NCBI GenBank assembly: GCA_950097015.1
Contig: CATNEN010000025.1
Coordinates: forward strand, 8,854,501-8,918,500
DNA from: Macrostomum hystrix
Taxonomy: Eukaryota > Platyhelminthes > Macrostomidae
Reading direction: 5' to 3'
Length of the DNA: 64,000 nucleotides
The notes below the pieces were generated by a model, which ran no database searches, had not been told where the DNA came from, and saw only the letters and a program-made list of their open reading frames with translations. A program made the position numbers and the translations under genes. This document shows, in pieces, positions 33,352 through 44,640 of this stretch. The stretch's first letter is position 1, and the number at the start of each line of letters is the position of its first letter.

Positions 33352-35405
33352 CCTTTGCGACCGCCCTGGGATCAGCGCAGGCGCCGGACTACAGCAGAAT
33401 CAGCTCAGCCATCGCCACTGCCGCTGCCAAGACTCTGCCGCTTATGGAACCCGCGTCACGGCAACTTCCAGTTTGGGCGAGCGACCCGGAGGTCCGTGAG
33501 GCCCGCCGCACTGTCGAGCAGCTGCGGCGAGCCAGGCGACCGATATCCGATGCCGAGAAGGCCCTGGCAGACGCCTACGCAAGTCGACAGAAAGCCGCTG
33601 TTGACGACGCGATCCGGGCTGTCACCTCTGTCGGGCCTGAACGGCAGAGCAGGGTCGTCTGGCCGGTCGTGAACGCCCTCACCGGTCGAAAAAAAAAGAA
33701 GGCGGCGCTCAACCCGGCTGGCGACACTGCCGAGGAGCGCAGAAACGAGCTGCATACCTTCTTCGCCGCCGTCGACTCTGCCGAACGAGATGCCGCTGCC
33801 CCCCGAGGTGGCGCTACCGCGGCAGGAGGACTTCGACACCAGTCCAGTGACCAGCACGGACATCGTGGAGTTCGCCCGCAGGGCACCGCGCCCCCGGTCC
33901 GGATGAGGTCCCCGTCGAGGCGCTGCGGGTCACAAGGGTTGCCACCGAGGTGGCCCGCGTGATGAACGGCGTCCTGGCGGGAGGCCCTGCGCCCCGCGAG
34001 TGGACCCAGGCCACCATCGTCGGCATCCCGAAGAAGCCCGGCACTACGCGGAATGAGGAGCATCGCGGGATCTCGCTCATGTCCTGTGCCGCGAAGCTGT
34101 TCAACCGGGTGCTGTTAGCACGGTTACAGCCTGTGCTGGACTCGTTTCTGCGGTACGAGCAGAACGGGTTCCGGCACGGTGACTCAGATCCTGGCCCTCC
34201 GCCGCATCATCGAGGAGGCGCGCATCCACCAGTCAAGCCTTGTCGTCATCTTTGTTGACTTTCTCAAGGCTTTCGACTCGGTGGCCCGCGGCGCGCTGCC
34301 TCACGTACTCCGTGCCTACAACATACCGCAGCAGCTGATCTCCGCCATCATCGCGCTGTATCAGGACACAACCGCTGTGTTAGCGACGCCAGACGGACCG
34401 TCGGACCAGTTCAGCACTACCTCCGGAGTGCTGCAGGGTGACACTCTGGCGCCCTTTCTCTTCGTGCTGGTGATGGACTGGGTGCTCAGGACCGGCCTGC
34501 CGACTGCAGAGGACGCTTTTCTGCTTCAAAGGCGCACTAGTCGACGGCACCCGAAGAAGAAGCTGTCTGTCCTCAGCTACGCGGACGACCTGCCCCGCTG
34601 TCTACGACGGCCGAAGGCGCCCAACGGCTGCTGGATGGCCTGACTGCGGCGGCGGCGAGGGTCGGCCTCGCTATCAACGCCATGAACACCGAGGTGCTGA
34701 CGGTGCCGCATAACCTACCTGCCGAGATTCGACTACAAGACGGTGACGGCCCGGGACCGGGCTCCCGAAGTGCCGTCAGTTCGTCTACCTCGGCGGACTG
34801 GTGCCTGACGTGGGCGACGACCTGGCGAGACGGTGCGGCAAGGCCTGGGCCGCCTTCCGTTCTGTGCGGGCGGTGCTGCTCTCCGAGGCCCTGTCGAACG
34901 GCGCCAGGTCCCAGCTGTTCCAGGCGGTTGTCGAGACCGCCCTGTTGTACAATGCTGAGACCTGGACGATGACCGGGGCGCTCGAGGCGCAGCTCGACGC
35001 GGCGCATGCGGCCCTAGTTCGCGCCGCTTTCGGTGCCCGACGCGGCCCTGGCAGCGAGACATCCGATTCCCTCTACCAGCGTGCGTGCCTAACTTGGCCT
35101 TCTGTCCTGCTGAGTCAGCGGCGCCTGTGTCAGGCCGGGCATGTCTTCCGGGCCGAAGCCTACTGCCCAGAGACGCTGCAGGATGTCCTGCTGCGGACAT
35201 CGCAGGGACCGCGCAGGCGCGGCCTGGGTCAATCAGCCCGCTATGTCGACCGTCTTTTTGAAGACGCCCGAGCACCCAGCCAGGCGGCCGGCGTGAAGTA
35301 TGTCAGAGACGCGCGAAACTCTGAAACGCGCGATTTGACGCCCCCCCTCTTGGCCACTTTTGTGTTCGGCTTGGGCGTAACTATTATTATTATTATTATT
35401 ATTAT
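33352..35405 (+). pseudogene. 5'-truncated RTE-like LINE pseudogene (copy B)
   Basis: Same truncation point and shared frameshifts as the copy at 1840. The RT frame from 34179 runs through motif C (YADDL) to 34643, because the extra G of copy A is absent, and the TGA of copy A is a GGA here. An (ATT)n tail ends at 35405. Confidence 0.8.
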
Positions 35406-35680
35406 AGCTTTGCAAGGTTTTAAGCACAGATTCTATATTATCTAGATGCGCCACTGCAGCAATTTCTAATGCATTCAGTTGCCGCTTTCAATGCCTCTGC
35501 GAAAAACCCAGGGTTTATACCACAGACATTTTACGCTGCTGCAGTCAAGCGGCAGCCATGATCACAGATTCTATATTATATTATATTAGCCATGATCGTC
35601 TCTCACTTGCAAGCAGAGCTGCAGATTTTAAGGTTGGCACAGCGCAATCCTCCACAACTGATTACGAACACCAACCAGTG

Positions 35681-36028
35681 ATGAGCGGGCATCGCTGCTG
35701 CACTGCTGCTTGTGATTCGAGGGAGAACACGCCAGTTTCACAACACGGCTTCGCTGTGCACCTGCATCAGTTTCCGAGCGATGATGAGGTGGCAGCGCAA
35801 TGGATTCGAGTGCTAGAGCTCCAGAATATGGATGTGCAGACTGCGCGAAGCCGTAGGCTGAAGTTTTGCAGCCTGCACTTTAAGGACTCGGACTACCCCA
35901 TCGCACCACGTGACAGGCGCTCGGCTCGGTTGAGGAAAGACGCCGTTCCATGGCCTGCAACTTTCCCTCCGCGATTCAGTCAGTCGTCATTCCCTCAGTC
36001 ATTCAGCCAGAATTGGTCTATGACCTAA
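35681..36028 (+). CDS. THAP-domain protein (possibly first exon or broken gene), copy B
   Basis: From ATG 35681 the frame encodes 115 residues: a THAP zinc-finger DNA-binding domain with Cys residues in HRCCTAAC, the HQFPSDDEVAAQW helix region, the FCSLHF C-x2-H pair and the closing RLRKDAVPWPATFP (AVP box). A Ser/Phe-rich tail then runs into a stop. A different frame stays open beyond (35950-36150) and carries a donor-like gtaagt near 36109, so the gene may once have continued and suffered a frameshift. THAP proteins are DNA-binding regulators, and some derive from P-element transposases. An in-frame upstream ATG at 35561 would add 40 residues without a recognisable domain. Copy A lacks the gene. 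Confidence 0.75.
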   Translation: MSGHRCCTAACDSRENTPVSQHGFAVHLHQFPSDDEVAAQWIRVLELQNMDVQTARSRRLKFCSLHFKDSDYPIAPRDRRSARLRKDAVPWPATFPPRFSQSSFPQSFSQNWSMT

Positions 36029-36810
36029 ACCGAATTGTTGAGTTCACACCTCAGCAGAGTTCAAACTACAGAGGGTGTCCGCAAAGCACAGAACTTACAG
36101 AACTTATTGGTAAGTTCTGTTCTTGTAGGTATCGAATTTTTACTAATTAGCGCACGTACATACGATTTAAGACATCATGAGAAAAAAATTAAACGTTGGG
36201 CTGGTTTTCAGTAGATAATGCATCGTTGATTTAGCTCGCAAAGCAATAATATTAAACGTCAAGAAGCAGACAGACATAATAAAACAAACGCGCAGGATAA
36301 GTATTGGAAAAATTCTCTGAATGGGTATAGCAAATAATATAATTCAGTTGGTAAAAAGTAACAGTGTGCTGCAATGAAGGTGTTGCAGTCAGTTCAGTTC
36401 AGGAGCTGTTTGTCCGTATCTGCATTGCAATCAATTAATAATTTCCGGGTTTGTTAGAAAAGAGTCAGATCCTAATCCTAACGAGGTAATGACACTCGCT
36501 CACAAAAGAACTATTAATTTAAATAATGTGATATAAAAATTCTATGTTTTAAAAGCACAAGCGATTAAAATAGTATATTTCAAGACATTCTTGCAGTTTA
36601 GGGAGTAAATAAGTTAAAATGAAGCATTATAGTTAAACGATTCGAACATTACATCAACCTTACATATGAACACTTGTAGCACATTGGAAACACTTTAGGC
36701 GATAGTACATTCATAGTAAGCTTCTTATAGTACGAGTAGTTTCATCAGGGATCGAGAGAAATCACAAAACTCAGTCTTGCAATTCGATTGCCTGTAATAG
36801 AAGGTAATGA

Positions 36811-37282
36811 GGCAATGTTCTACTTCCGTTCGTTATATTATTTTTTTGTTTGCAAACGACAGATAACGACAAAAAAACAAGTTTAACGGTAACAAAAAGT
36901 CGTTGTTTGGTCAGACAGTTCTGAAAAGTCTTGGTCAGTCTTTCTTCTTTCAAACCGGGTAAGTGCCTAATCCAGTAGAGGAGGCGACCGAAGCTATTCT
37001 TGGGGTATAGACAGCGCCATAAGAATTCTTCGAAGTGGCTTTCGAATAGAGCAGCACTCGTGCCATGCATTTGACGCAGCTTGGCCTTCGCAAAATCTTC
37101 AGCTGCAGAATTCTGTGCCTTAGCTTCCTGTTTCCCCATATTTGCCAGATTTTGCCATAGACATAGATCCAAGTGTCAAGTCACGGCAAAGCCACGTCAG
37201 CACAACTTTTCAAACTCAGAATGCACGTGTGGCACGAATTCAGACGAAAAAATAATATAACGAACGGAAGTAGAATATTGCC
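36811..37282 (-). mobile_element. Short Merlin-like element with transposase fragment (copy B)
   Basis: 472 bp with inverted repeats GGCAATRTTCTACTTCCGTT plus about 15 further bases, flanked by a perfect 8-bp duplication ggtaatga (36803-36810 and 37283-37290). The minus strand contains an open frame (37172-36771) reading AKAKLRQMHGTSAALFES and RLLYWIRHLPGL, homologous to the remnant inside 31288-31882. TIR start, target-duplication length and coding fragment all fit Merlin. The catalytic DDE core is absent. 36110-36800 and 37291-37970 hold no recognised gene. Confidence 0.75.
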
Positions 37283-37973
37283 GGTAATGAACATTAGTAT
37301 AGAATGAAAACTGTCTCGCAATCCTTGGAAAAGGTTTTAATTTTACATTTTCCTAGAATTATGAATCCGATTCTCAGCGATCTGCAGTTAAAAATTTTCG
37401 AATTACTGATAGGCATCGTTAAGAAATAGTAACTTCGCTATAATTGAAGTGCGTCAAAGTTATTCGTTAAATATTTCCGATTGACGTAAGTTTAATTATA
37501 GGTAACTGTTACCAATTCTTTCTACTTAGTGTTAATCGCTAAATAAAATGCGCAAGTCATTCTTTAAATTCTAAAATATTCTAAAAATGTATGACAATAC
37601 TCTCCGTTACTAACGCTTAATAAATGACATACAAAACTTTAATTCTATGTTGAAAATTAATAAAATTAAATATTTTTTATTATGAAAATTATTATTTACT
37701 AAAGATTAGACGAAAATATTTACAATTTTATATGTGGGCTTTTAATATAAACTTAAGTTTTGTTTATTTTTAAACGATTTTACCCGCCAATGTCCTGAAA
37801 ATGAAGCGAGGTATGTTGCCCTGCTCCTCGAGTTGGGCTCCAGCTAAGTAAGAAAACTATACTCATACTCATGAGAAGATAAAAACATGAATTAGCTTCC
37901 CAAACGGAAATCCTAAATGAATGTCAGTGCCAGTCATCGACAAGGTGGCAGGTGTTCAATGTGTTCTTCATCT

Positions 37974-39038
37974 TCATGGACTCGCCGGTGGCATCTGGCG
38001 ACGCCGGAGTCGCTCCGTCGCCGCTTCGTCGTCGCCGCCGTTGCAGCAGGCCAGGATGCGACGCCGCAGACGTTCGCGCCGAGTTCGGCCAGTCAGCACG
38101 AAGGGCCGCAGCGAATCGTCTGGCGCCGGGGGTGGCACCACGTTGAACTCGAGTTCAGCTGCCGCCAGGTAGTCGTGCATGTTGTCGCTCTCGCTGCCTG
38201 GTGACTTCTTCAGCCACTCCATGGACGGCTCGCTCAGGCCCTCCGGGTAGCGGGGCGCCGACTGGCCCTCCACGCAGCGAGATGAGATCTGGAACAGAGG
38301 CGGAGGATGAAGCATTTCATTAAGTTCTGGCATCGCGTTAGCAGTAGAAAGACCATTGGGTTGTTTCAGTTTGCCCACATTTTTCTTTTTTCTGCATCCG
38401 CCAAAATATTCAACCAATCACCATGAAGTCCAGAGCTAAAAGTTTCCACTCTATTCGATGAAACAACTTCCATAATCACAAAGGGGCGAATTCCCTGTGG
38501 TCTTCCCCAGGGGCGAATTCCCTGTGGTCTTCCCCAGGGGCGAATTCCCTGTGGTCTTCCCCAGGGGCGAATTCCCTGTGGTCTTCCCCAGGGGCGAATT
38601 CCCTGTGGTCTTCCCCAGGGGCGAATTCCCTTTGGTCTTCCCCAGGGGCGAATTCCCTGTGGTCTTCCCCAGGGGCGAATTCCCTATGGTCTTCCCCAGG
38701 GGCGAATTTCCTGTGGTCTTCCCCAGGGGCGAATTCCCTGTGGTCTACTGTTAATGTCGAGTCTCTGAATGCCTAGGAATCGATTGGTTTGTAAAAATAG
38801 TTGCATTTCTTAAAGCCGTGCAGTTGCAAAGACGCATTCTATTCAGTAATATTTTAATTTGTACGATTACATTCTTTACATTTCAAGCAACAACTCTTCT
38901 AATTTCAAAGTGTAGCAGTGCTCAGCTCACCTCCAGGTTGTAGTCCAGAATCTCGGACGTGTGAAAATCTTCGTCATCGTCTCCGAAGGGATTCATAACG
39001 CACATAGCCACCTTGAGCCAGCCCATCAGAAAGAGGAA
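37974..39038 (-). CDS. Bestrophin-like anion channel, last two exons (5' part missing), copy B
   Basis: Minus-strand exons 39038-38931 and 38288-37974 join in phase 0. The first reads [20 protein letters not shown] then DDEDF, matching the bestrophin signature [20 protein letters not shown], which includes the acidic cluster of the calcium-binding clasp. The second exon encodes a divergent cytoplasmic tail ending at a stop at 37974-37976. Bestrophins are calcium-activated chloride channels of the plasma membrane. The transmembrane exons are missing: 28 bases upstream of the first exon the intron is joined to MED25-like exon sequence (39067), so the gene is 5'-truncated by a rearrangement in this copy. 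A 27-bp minisatellite fills the intron. Confidence 0.8.
38484..38752. repeat. 27-bp minisatellite in the bestrophin intron (copy B)
   Basis: About ten units of ggggcgaattccctgtggtc plus ttcccca. The plus-strand frame FPRGEFPVV is a repeat artefact. 38753-38930 holds the rest of the intron. Confidence 0.95.
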
Positions 39039-39066
39039 CTGGCCAATTTAGAAAAAAAGTTCGCTC

Positions 39067-39617
39067 AGTCGGCCACACTGACCGTGCTGTCCCCTAGACT
39101 CAATCAGCAGCTAGACGAGCTCTACGAAAAGGTCAACGGCGCGGCGGGTTGCGTCGCCCTGGACGCCGTTCAACGCAGTCCACGCTGGGAGCTGGTTCGC
39201 CTGCCGCCTGCTATTTTTGTTGCTAGCCATTCGCAGCATCAGCAGCCTCAGCAGCTTCAGTCGCATTACAATAGTCTTCAGCACACGCATCATTCAGATG
39301 TTCAGCTTCCTGATTCTCAGCTGCAGCAATTGCAACAGCAGCAGCAGCATCAACAGCAGCATCAGCAGCAGCTGCTGCCAATTCCTTCGCCGCGCATTCT
39401 ATGGCAAGGCACTTTCGAGTTTACCAAATCCGCCACCAGAATGTCCTTCCAGCTGCCAGTTCGCTTCGTGGAGATTCTGTCGGCGCCTGATCAGCCGCCA
39501 AATCCTTGGAGCTTTCATCATTTTGAGCAGAACAAGCAAACCGCCAGTTGTGCAATTCTAAAGCCGGAACTTCATCCCACTGTCGAGGATCACTTTCGCA
39601 AATATCCCAGCTTGTAG
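39067..39617 (+). pseudogene. Truncated MED25-like exon 3 (copy B)
   Basis: Homologous to 7362-7901, from inside the VWA domain (AQSATLTVLSPRLNQ) through the poly-Gln tract and WQGTFEF block to the stop. The first two exons and the start of exon 3 are replaced by bestrophin intron sequence. The frame happens to be open upstream to an ATG at 38961, which lies antisense to the bestrophin exon, so a chimeric protein is formally possible but unlikely. The poly-Gln tract is four residues longer than in copy A. Confidence 0.75.
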
Positions 39618-39899
39618 AGTGCAGAATTACGGTACTATTTATTTTAACCAATCATGCGCCAACTACTCTACTGATCCGCTTAGTAGTATTTTTAGAAAAT
39701 GCGAATTATTAAACATACAAGTACAACATGTGATTCATTTTGCCAAAAAAGGAGAATCGAATCAATCAAAAATCATGTGACTACTATTAATAGTATCCAA
39801 TCAATTTTTATGTCATAAGCAACCAGCGATCCCACCAATCATGTTACCCAAAATCAATCAAAAGGTCAAGAAAGCGATAATCCATCTTTTTGCGCTTCT

Positions 39900-40150
39900 A
39901 CTAGTTTAGTTGTAAAAAGTCTAACCTCTCAAGTTGTCAAGCGTTGACCCAGACTTTTTGACACCATTTTGACACCTGTACTTTAAACGCACTCATCGAA
40001 CCCGAGAGGGTCCGATTCTCTATAAATACAAGAGCTCCGAAGCGAGCCCAGATTCAGAGTCTCGCCGAGACGAGCAGAGTCTCGCAGAAAAGAGAAAACG
40101 GAGAGTCTGAAGTGGATTGGACTCCAGGTCCAAGACTTGTGGTAAGAGTT
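39900..40150 (+). promoter_or_regulatory. TATA-containing promoter-like block (copy B)
   Basis: Duplicate of 8200-8430, with ctataaatacaagagctccg, the gagtctcgc motifs and the ttgtg/gtaagagt donor. The following leader sequence is shorter than in copy A. 40150-40540 holds no recognised gene. Confidence 0.4.
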
Positions 40151-40540
40151 CCCTGATTTATCCTAATTAATTAATTATTAAGCTTTCTTGATCTAAGTTA
40201 AACCTCTCCGAGTAATCGTTAAACCAACGATTACAGCGTAATCACAGACGTGTGATTATATTGAATATATTACAAAGGGTGAGCGCCAGACTCGTGGTAA
40301 AACCTACCAGGGCTGGTAAGAAGGAACACACTCTACAAGTGACTATTGGTTAACCGACATCAACGATAAATCAGAATCAGGAAGATTCTGATTTATTCCT
40401 AAATTCCTAAAAGAGAAACAAGGAACTTATCAAGCTTTTATCGGGTGCGAATTGTTCCCATCAATGGGGAAGATGTGCAGCACTTGTTGGACACTTTTGG
40501 ATCCTGTGTGAGTCTTCAGAGCTTTAGTTCCAGCAACTAA

Positions 40541-41420
40541 GAGAGAGAGAGAGTAGGGTGAGGATATGAGAGAGTAGGGTAAGGATATGAGAGAGTAGGG
40601 TGAGGATATGAGAGAGTAGGGTGAGGATATGAGAGAGTAGGGTGAGGATATGAGAGAGTAGTGTGAGGATATGAGAGAGTAGGGTGAGGATATGAGAGAG
40701 TAGGGTGAGGATATGAGAGAGTAGGGTGAGGATATGAGAGAGTAGGGTAAGGATATGAGAGAGTAGGGTGAGGATATGAGAGAGTAGTGTGAGGATATGA
40801 GAGAGTAGTGTGAGGATATGAGAGAGTAGGGTGAGGATATGAGAGAGTAGGGTGAGGATATGAGAGAGTAGGGTGAGGATATGAGAGAGTAGTGTGAGGA
40901 TATGAGAGAGTAGGGTGAGGATATGAGAGAGTAGTGTGAGGATATGAGAGAGTAGGGTGAGGATATGAGAGAGTAGGGTGAGGATATGAGAGAGTAGGGT
41001 GAGGATATGAGAGAGTAGGGTGAGGATATGAGAGAGTAGGGTGAGGATATGAGAGAGTAGGGTGAGGATATGAGAGAGTAGGGTGAGGATATGAGAGAGT
41101 AGGGTGAGGATATGAGAGAGTAGGGTGAGGACATGAGAGAGTAGGGTGAGGATATGAGAGAGTAGTGTGAGGATATGAGAGAGTAGGGTGAGGATAGAGT
41201 AGGGTGAGGATATGAGAGAGTAGGGTGAGGATAGAGTAGAGTGAGGATATGAGAGAGTAGGGTCAGGATATGAGAGAGTAGGGTGAGGATAGAGTAGGGT
41301 GAGGATATGAGAGAGTAGGGTGAGGATATGAGAGAGTAGGGTGAGGATATGAGAGAGTAGGGTGAGGATATGAGAGAGTCGGGTGAGGATATGAGAGAGT
41401 AGGGTGAGGATATGAGAGAA
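40541..41420. repeat. 21-bp minisatellite (copy B)
   Basis: About 41-42 units of the same repeat as 9079-9533, with some 16-bp deletion variants (gggtgaggatagagta) near 41185-41300. 41421-41543 is a short segment without a counterpart in copy A. Confidence 0.95.
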
Positions 41421-41543
41421 TTGTGTGTTTGGATATGATAGTAGCGTGAATATGTAAGATCGAACGTGTTTTAAGATAAGCGCTACAACGCTTACTAAAT
41501 CCTGAACCGCCGCCAGATGGCCCTAGTCTACAGTGAGCTGCTT

Positions 41544-41683
41544 GAAGTTTTCTTTCCTGAAGTTTTCTTTCCTGAAGTTTTCTTCCCTGAAGTTTTCTTT
41601 CCTGAAGTTTTCTTCCCTGAAGTTTTCTTTCCTGAAGTTTTCTTTCCTAAAGTTTTTTTTCCAGAGTTTCTCTTTCCTAAACC
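41544..41683. repeat. 15-bp CT-rich tandem repeat (copy B)
   Basis: About nine units of ttttctttcctgaag, expanded relative to copy A. Confidence 0.9.
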
Positions 41684-41689
41684 ACTGGG

Positions 41690-41960
41690 TGCCCACCCAC
41701 CCACCTGTCTAATTAACCTGGCTGCCCAACCACCTGTCTAATTAACCTGGCTGCCCACATAACTGTCTAATTAACCTGCCCACCCACCCACCTGTCTAAT
41801 TAACCTGGCTGCCCACATAACTGTCTAATTAACCTGATTTATCTATCTAATCAACTTAGCTACCCACCCACTTACCTATCTACTTGCATACCTACCTGCC
41901 TGCTTACCTACCTACCTACCTACCTACCTACCTACCTACCTACCTACCCACCTACCCATC
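41690..41960. repeat. 29-bp array and (CCTA)n tract with empty LINE site (copy B)
   Basis: The uninterrupted array includes aattaacctgcccaccca near 41774-41791, the pre-insertion form of the LINE target. A (CCTA)n microsatellite at 41884-41955 precedes the helicase exon. Confidence 0.85.
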
Positions 41961-41962
41961 AG

Positions 41963-42493
41963 GTGATTCTGGCCGGCGACCCGTAGCAGCTGGGCCCAGT
42001 GGTCCAATCAACCTGGGCACTGAAGTTCGGCCTAGGCGAGTCCCTGCTCCACCGCCTCATAGAGACCTCGCCGGCCTACGCCCGACGTCCCGGTCGCTAT
42101 CCGGACGACGGCTACGATCCCCTGCTGGTGACGAAACTGCTGCAGAACTACCGCAGCCAATCCGCACTGCTCACAGTCTACTCCGACCTGTTCTACCATT
42201 CCGAATTGATTCCGCGAGTGGATCCCGCGGCCGGCAATCGGTTCCTGACCTGGCCCAGCCTGCCGAATCCCCAAGTGCCGCTGCTATTTCACGGCGTCAT
42301 CGGCGAGGACCGGCGCGAAGGCGACTCGCCGTCATGGTTCAATCCGGCCGAGGCTGTGCTGGTGGTTCGCTACGTCATCAACCTGCTGGCGCTTTGGCCG
42401 CATCTCGGCGACGCCAACGACGGCATGGGCGTGGTCACGCCGTACAGGAAGCAGGCCGAGAAGATCCGATCGCTGCTATTTGCCGATCGCTGA
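41963..42493 (+). pseudogene. MOV10/Armitage-like RNA helicase exon fragment (copy B)
   Basis: Longer than the copy A fragment: it continues past FHGVIGEDR to GVVTPYRKQAEKIRSLL (a conserved segment of MOV10-type helicases) and a stop at 42491. It is broken near its start: the ATG codon of copy A's DPMQLGP is a TAG here (41984-41986), and the motif IV region reads NYRSQSALL instead of NYRSHPALL. Neither copy is functional, and each has lesions the other lacks. Confidence 0.75.
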
Positions 42494-42965
42494 GGTTGGC
42501 AAGGGAGCTACCGCATTGGCAAAAAGGTGGTACAAGATTGTGAACGACTTGTCAGTCTGCCAAAGCCTTCGCTTTCGACCTTGGCAGTCCAATCTTGAAA
42601 CTATTTCTAGAAAGGGCCTGCGGGCAAGGTGTACTGCACCTACTGTGGATTAGGGCACAGGTCAGAAGCGTGCAACAAGGTTGCCACGGCTACTATAGCC
42701 GCCGGACCTTCCTGCAACAAGAGAATCGCTGTTTTCGTTGCTTGCGCACAGGCCATTGGCTTCGCATGTGCAATGACTCACGAAAGTGCAGAAACTGCGG
42801 AGGAGCTCATCACGTGAGCATTTGCATCCCTACCGCTCATAAACCTAAAACTAGCGATCGGCACATACATGTAGCTCAAAATGAAGGCGGGAAAAGGGGA
42901 AAAGACCCATGTCACGTGACAAGTGTCTACCGACCTCCGCAGAGCAGACAGATGCATCGCTTGTG
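42494..42965 (+). pseudogene. BEL/Pao gag zinc-knuckle region, frameshifted (copy B only)
   Basis: One frame encodes VYCTYCGLGHRSEAC; after a frame change another encodes CFRCLRTGHWLRMC and CRNCGGAHHVSIC. The arrangement of three Cys/His knuckles matches BEL/Pao Gag. At least one frameshift separates them. Lost from copy A by the 1.6 kb deletion. Confidence 0.65.
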
Positions 42966-43845
42966 AGGCAGTGAATAAATTAGGACTTTTTTCATTTTAA
43001 ATTCCCGCCACTTTTCCTCACGCGCTAGCTAAATATCGTGATCTCACGCAGTGCTCTTTGTTCGTAATATTCGCTCTCAAGTGGAAACATGCACCCACCC
43101 CAATTTCTTTGTATATATATATAGAGGAAAATATAAATGCGATCTTCAACCTGCTCCCTCGCTCCCCAGTCATACCAATAACACTGGTTAAACCTACTAT
43201 ACGTTCTCGACGAAATATAAGCGATTAAACTTCCTAACTCTTTTCCTGTTTCGCTATTAAATAGACCGAGTTCCTTAGTTATTTTCCTAATAAAAGGAAA
43301 ACAGTTAAAGATACCTTTGCCTTCCCAATCCTCTGCCAAAGATCTCTGGTCGGCCTTCTTTACCAAAACCCACCCTATTATATGATCCCTTTGAAATACC
43401 AATATACCGTCCTAAAATCCCGTCCAAAAGTCCACCTGAAGTCTATCTGAAGTCCACCTAAAAGTTCCCTAAATACCCCTGAAGTCCCTAAACTCCGCCT
43501 TTATCCCTCATGAGACTGTACTAATCCCGGACCCCATAGAGGAAAGTAAGTGAGAGCGCGAAGGACGTTCACCAGGCAACTTCAATCCATCCTGATACGC
43601 CCCACGGACTGTGTGCCCCAGATCAGTGACCTTTAGCCCTCGTGCCAGCAGCAGTAAATTCCGCTCCCATTGTTAGTAGCTAGTGTCTTGCCGCTCGGGC
43701 ATTAGCGCTACCTTAGGTATAGCCCGAACAGCGTGGAAAATACCTATTCTCACCCTCATAACTTACGCTACCATCCCCCCCAAATACTCAGCTCACCAAT
43801 CCCAAATCCAACAAATAGAGAGAGAGCTGAGAGGTCTGCTACACT
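42966..43845. other. Unannotated stretch (copy B only)
   Basis: No recognised gene. It includes a short atatatata tract near 43115, and a run of ccacctgaagtcc-like variants near 43430-43500. A 125-codon minus frame at 43402-43025 has no recognisable domain. Confidence 0.6.
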
Positions 43846-43847
43846 TG

Positions 43848-44126
43848 AAATATTGAAAAAAACTTATTGTTTCATTATAAGGTTCAATATTCGCATAAAA
43901 TAACCCAAGCCCAATAGTCTGCGGCAGAGTTTTTCGAAACTAATCAGCAGGCCCAGTCAAATAGGGAATTCGTTTTAACAACAAACCTATACCCTTATAC
44001 CCTTACCTAAACCATAATTAACACTAAACCGAAACCAAAACCGAAACCGAAACCTAACGTTGTGACTGATTGTGTGAGTACACTTGCCCTGCGAGCAAAC
44101 CTAGCGTGAGTGACCTTATACACAAA
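43848..44126. repeat. Dispersed repeat block R-A (copy B, first site)
   Basis: Includes a longer left part than the copy A site (aatattcgcataaaataa ... gcggcagagtttttcgaaac), shared with 28678-28830. Telomere-like hexamers are near 43995-44060. Confidence 0.7.
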
Positions 44127-44640
44127 AATCGGGACTTCTAAAGCGATAGAAACGCTGTGGCTAAGAGTGTCGGCTTGACTGTGGACAATGTCGAAGGCAC
44201 TTTCTGAAGTCTGTTTGGTGGGCGCTTTTACTCATAATTTTTTATTGGCTAACAATTAATTAACAATTAATTAATAATTAATTAATAATTAATTAACAAT
44301 TAATTAACAATTAATTATCAATTAAGTAACAATTAATTAACAATTAATAAATTAAGCAGCTCATAAAAACAAAAATGTTTTTACGATCGTTTATTCCCGG
44401 TCTCCGAAGGAAGGAAAACCGAAATTGTCATTTTTTTGTTTTTAGTTGAAATCTAAAATAATCGGTAATACATGCTGAAGAAGCAGAAGTGCCCCATTGT
44501 CAGTCGACCTTTCGAACCCCCGCGCGTGCGCGTATCTAGTTTGTAATTGCGATCCCCGCGACCCAGTTCCTGTATTCCCATGTTTTACTTCTCTGTTTAG
44601 TAGTAATTGGTGATGGAGCTAATGATATATTGATAAAGGT
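44127..44640. repeat. Dispersed repeat block R-B (copy B, first site)
   Basis: Counterpart of 16412-16893 with an expanded ttaattaacaa-type tract at 44250-44352. Confidence 0.8.

Noticed and set aside
35424-35578. Repeated cacagattctatattat at 35424 and 35562 as a target-site duplication
   Set aside because: The 120 bases between have no recognisable element ends, and the repeat is AT-rich enough to be a local duplication.
38485-38752. FPRGEFPVV repeat as a CRISPR-like or coding array
   Set aside because: Contiguous 27-bp units without spacers inside a bestrophin intron; a minisatellite.
43648-43682. Short similarity to the small-subunit rRNA 530-loop region (gtgccagcagcagtaaattc)
   Set aside because: The match stops after about 30 bases and the flanks do not resemble rRNA.
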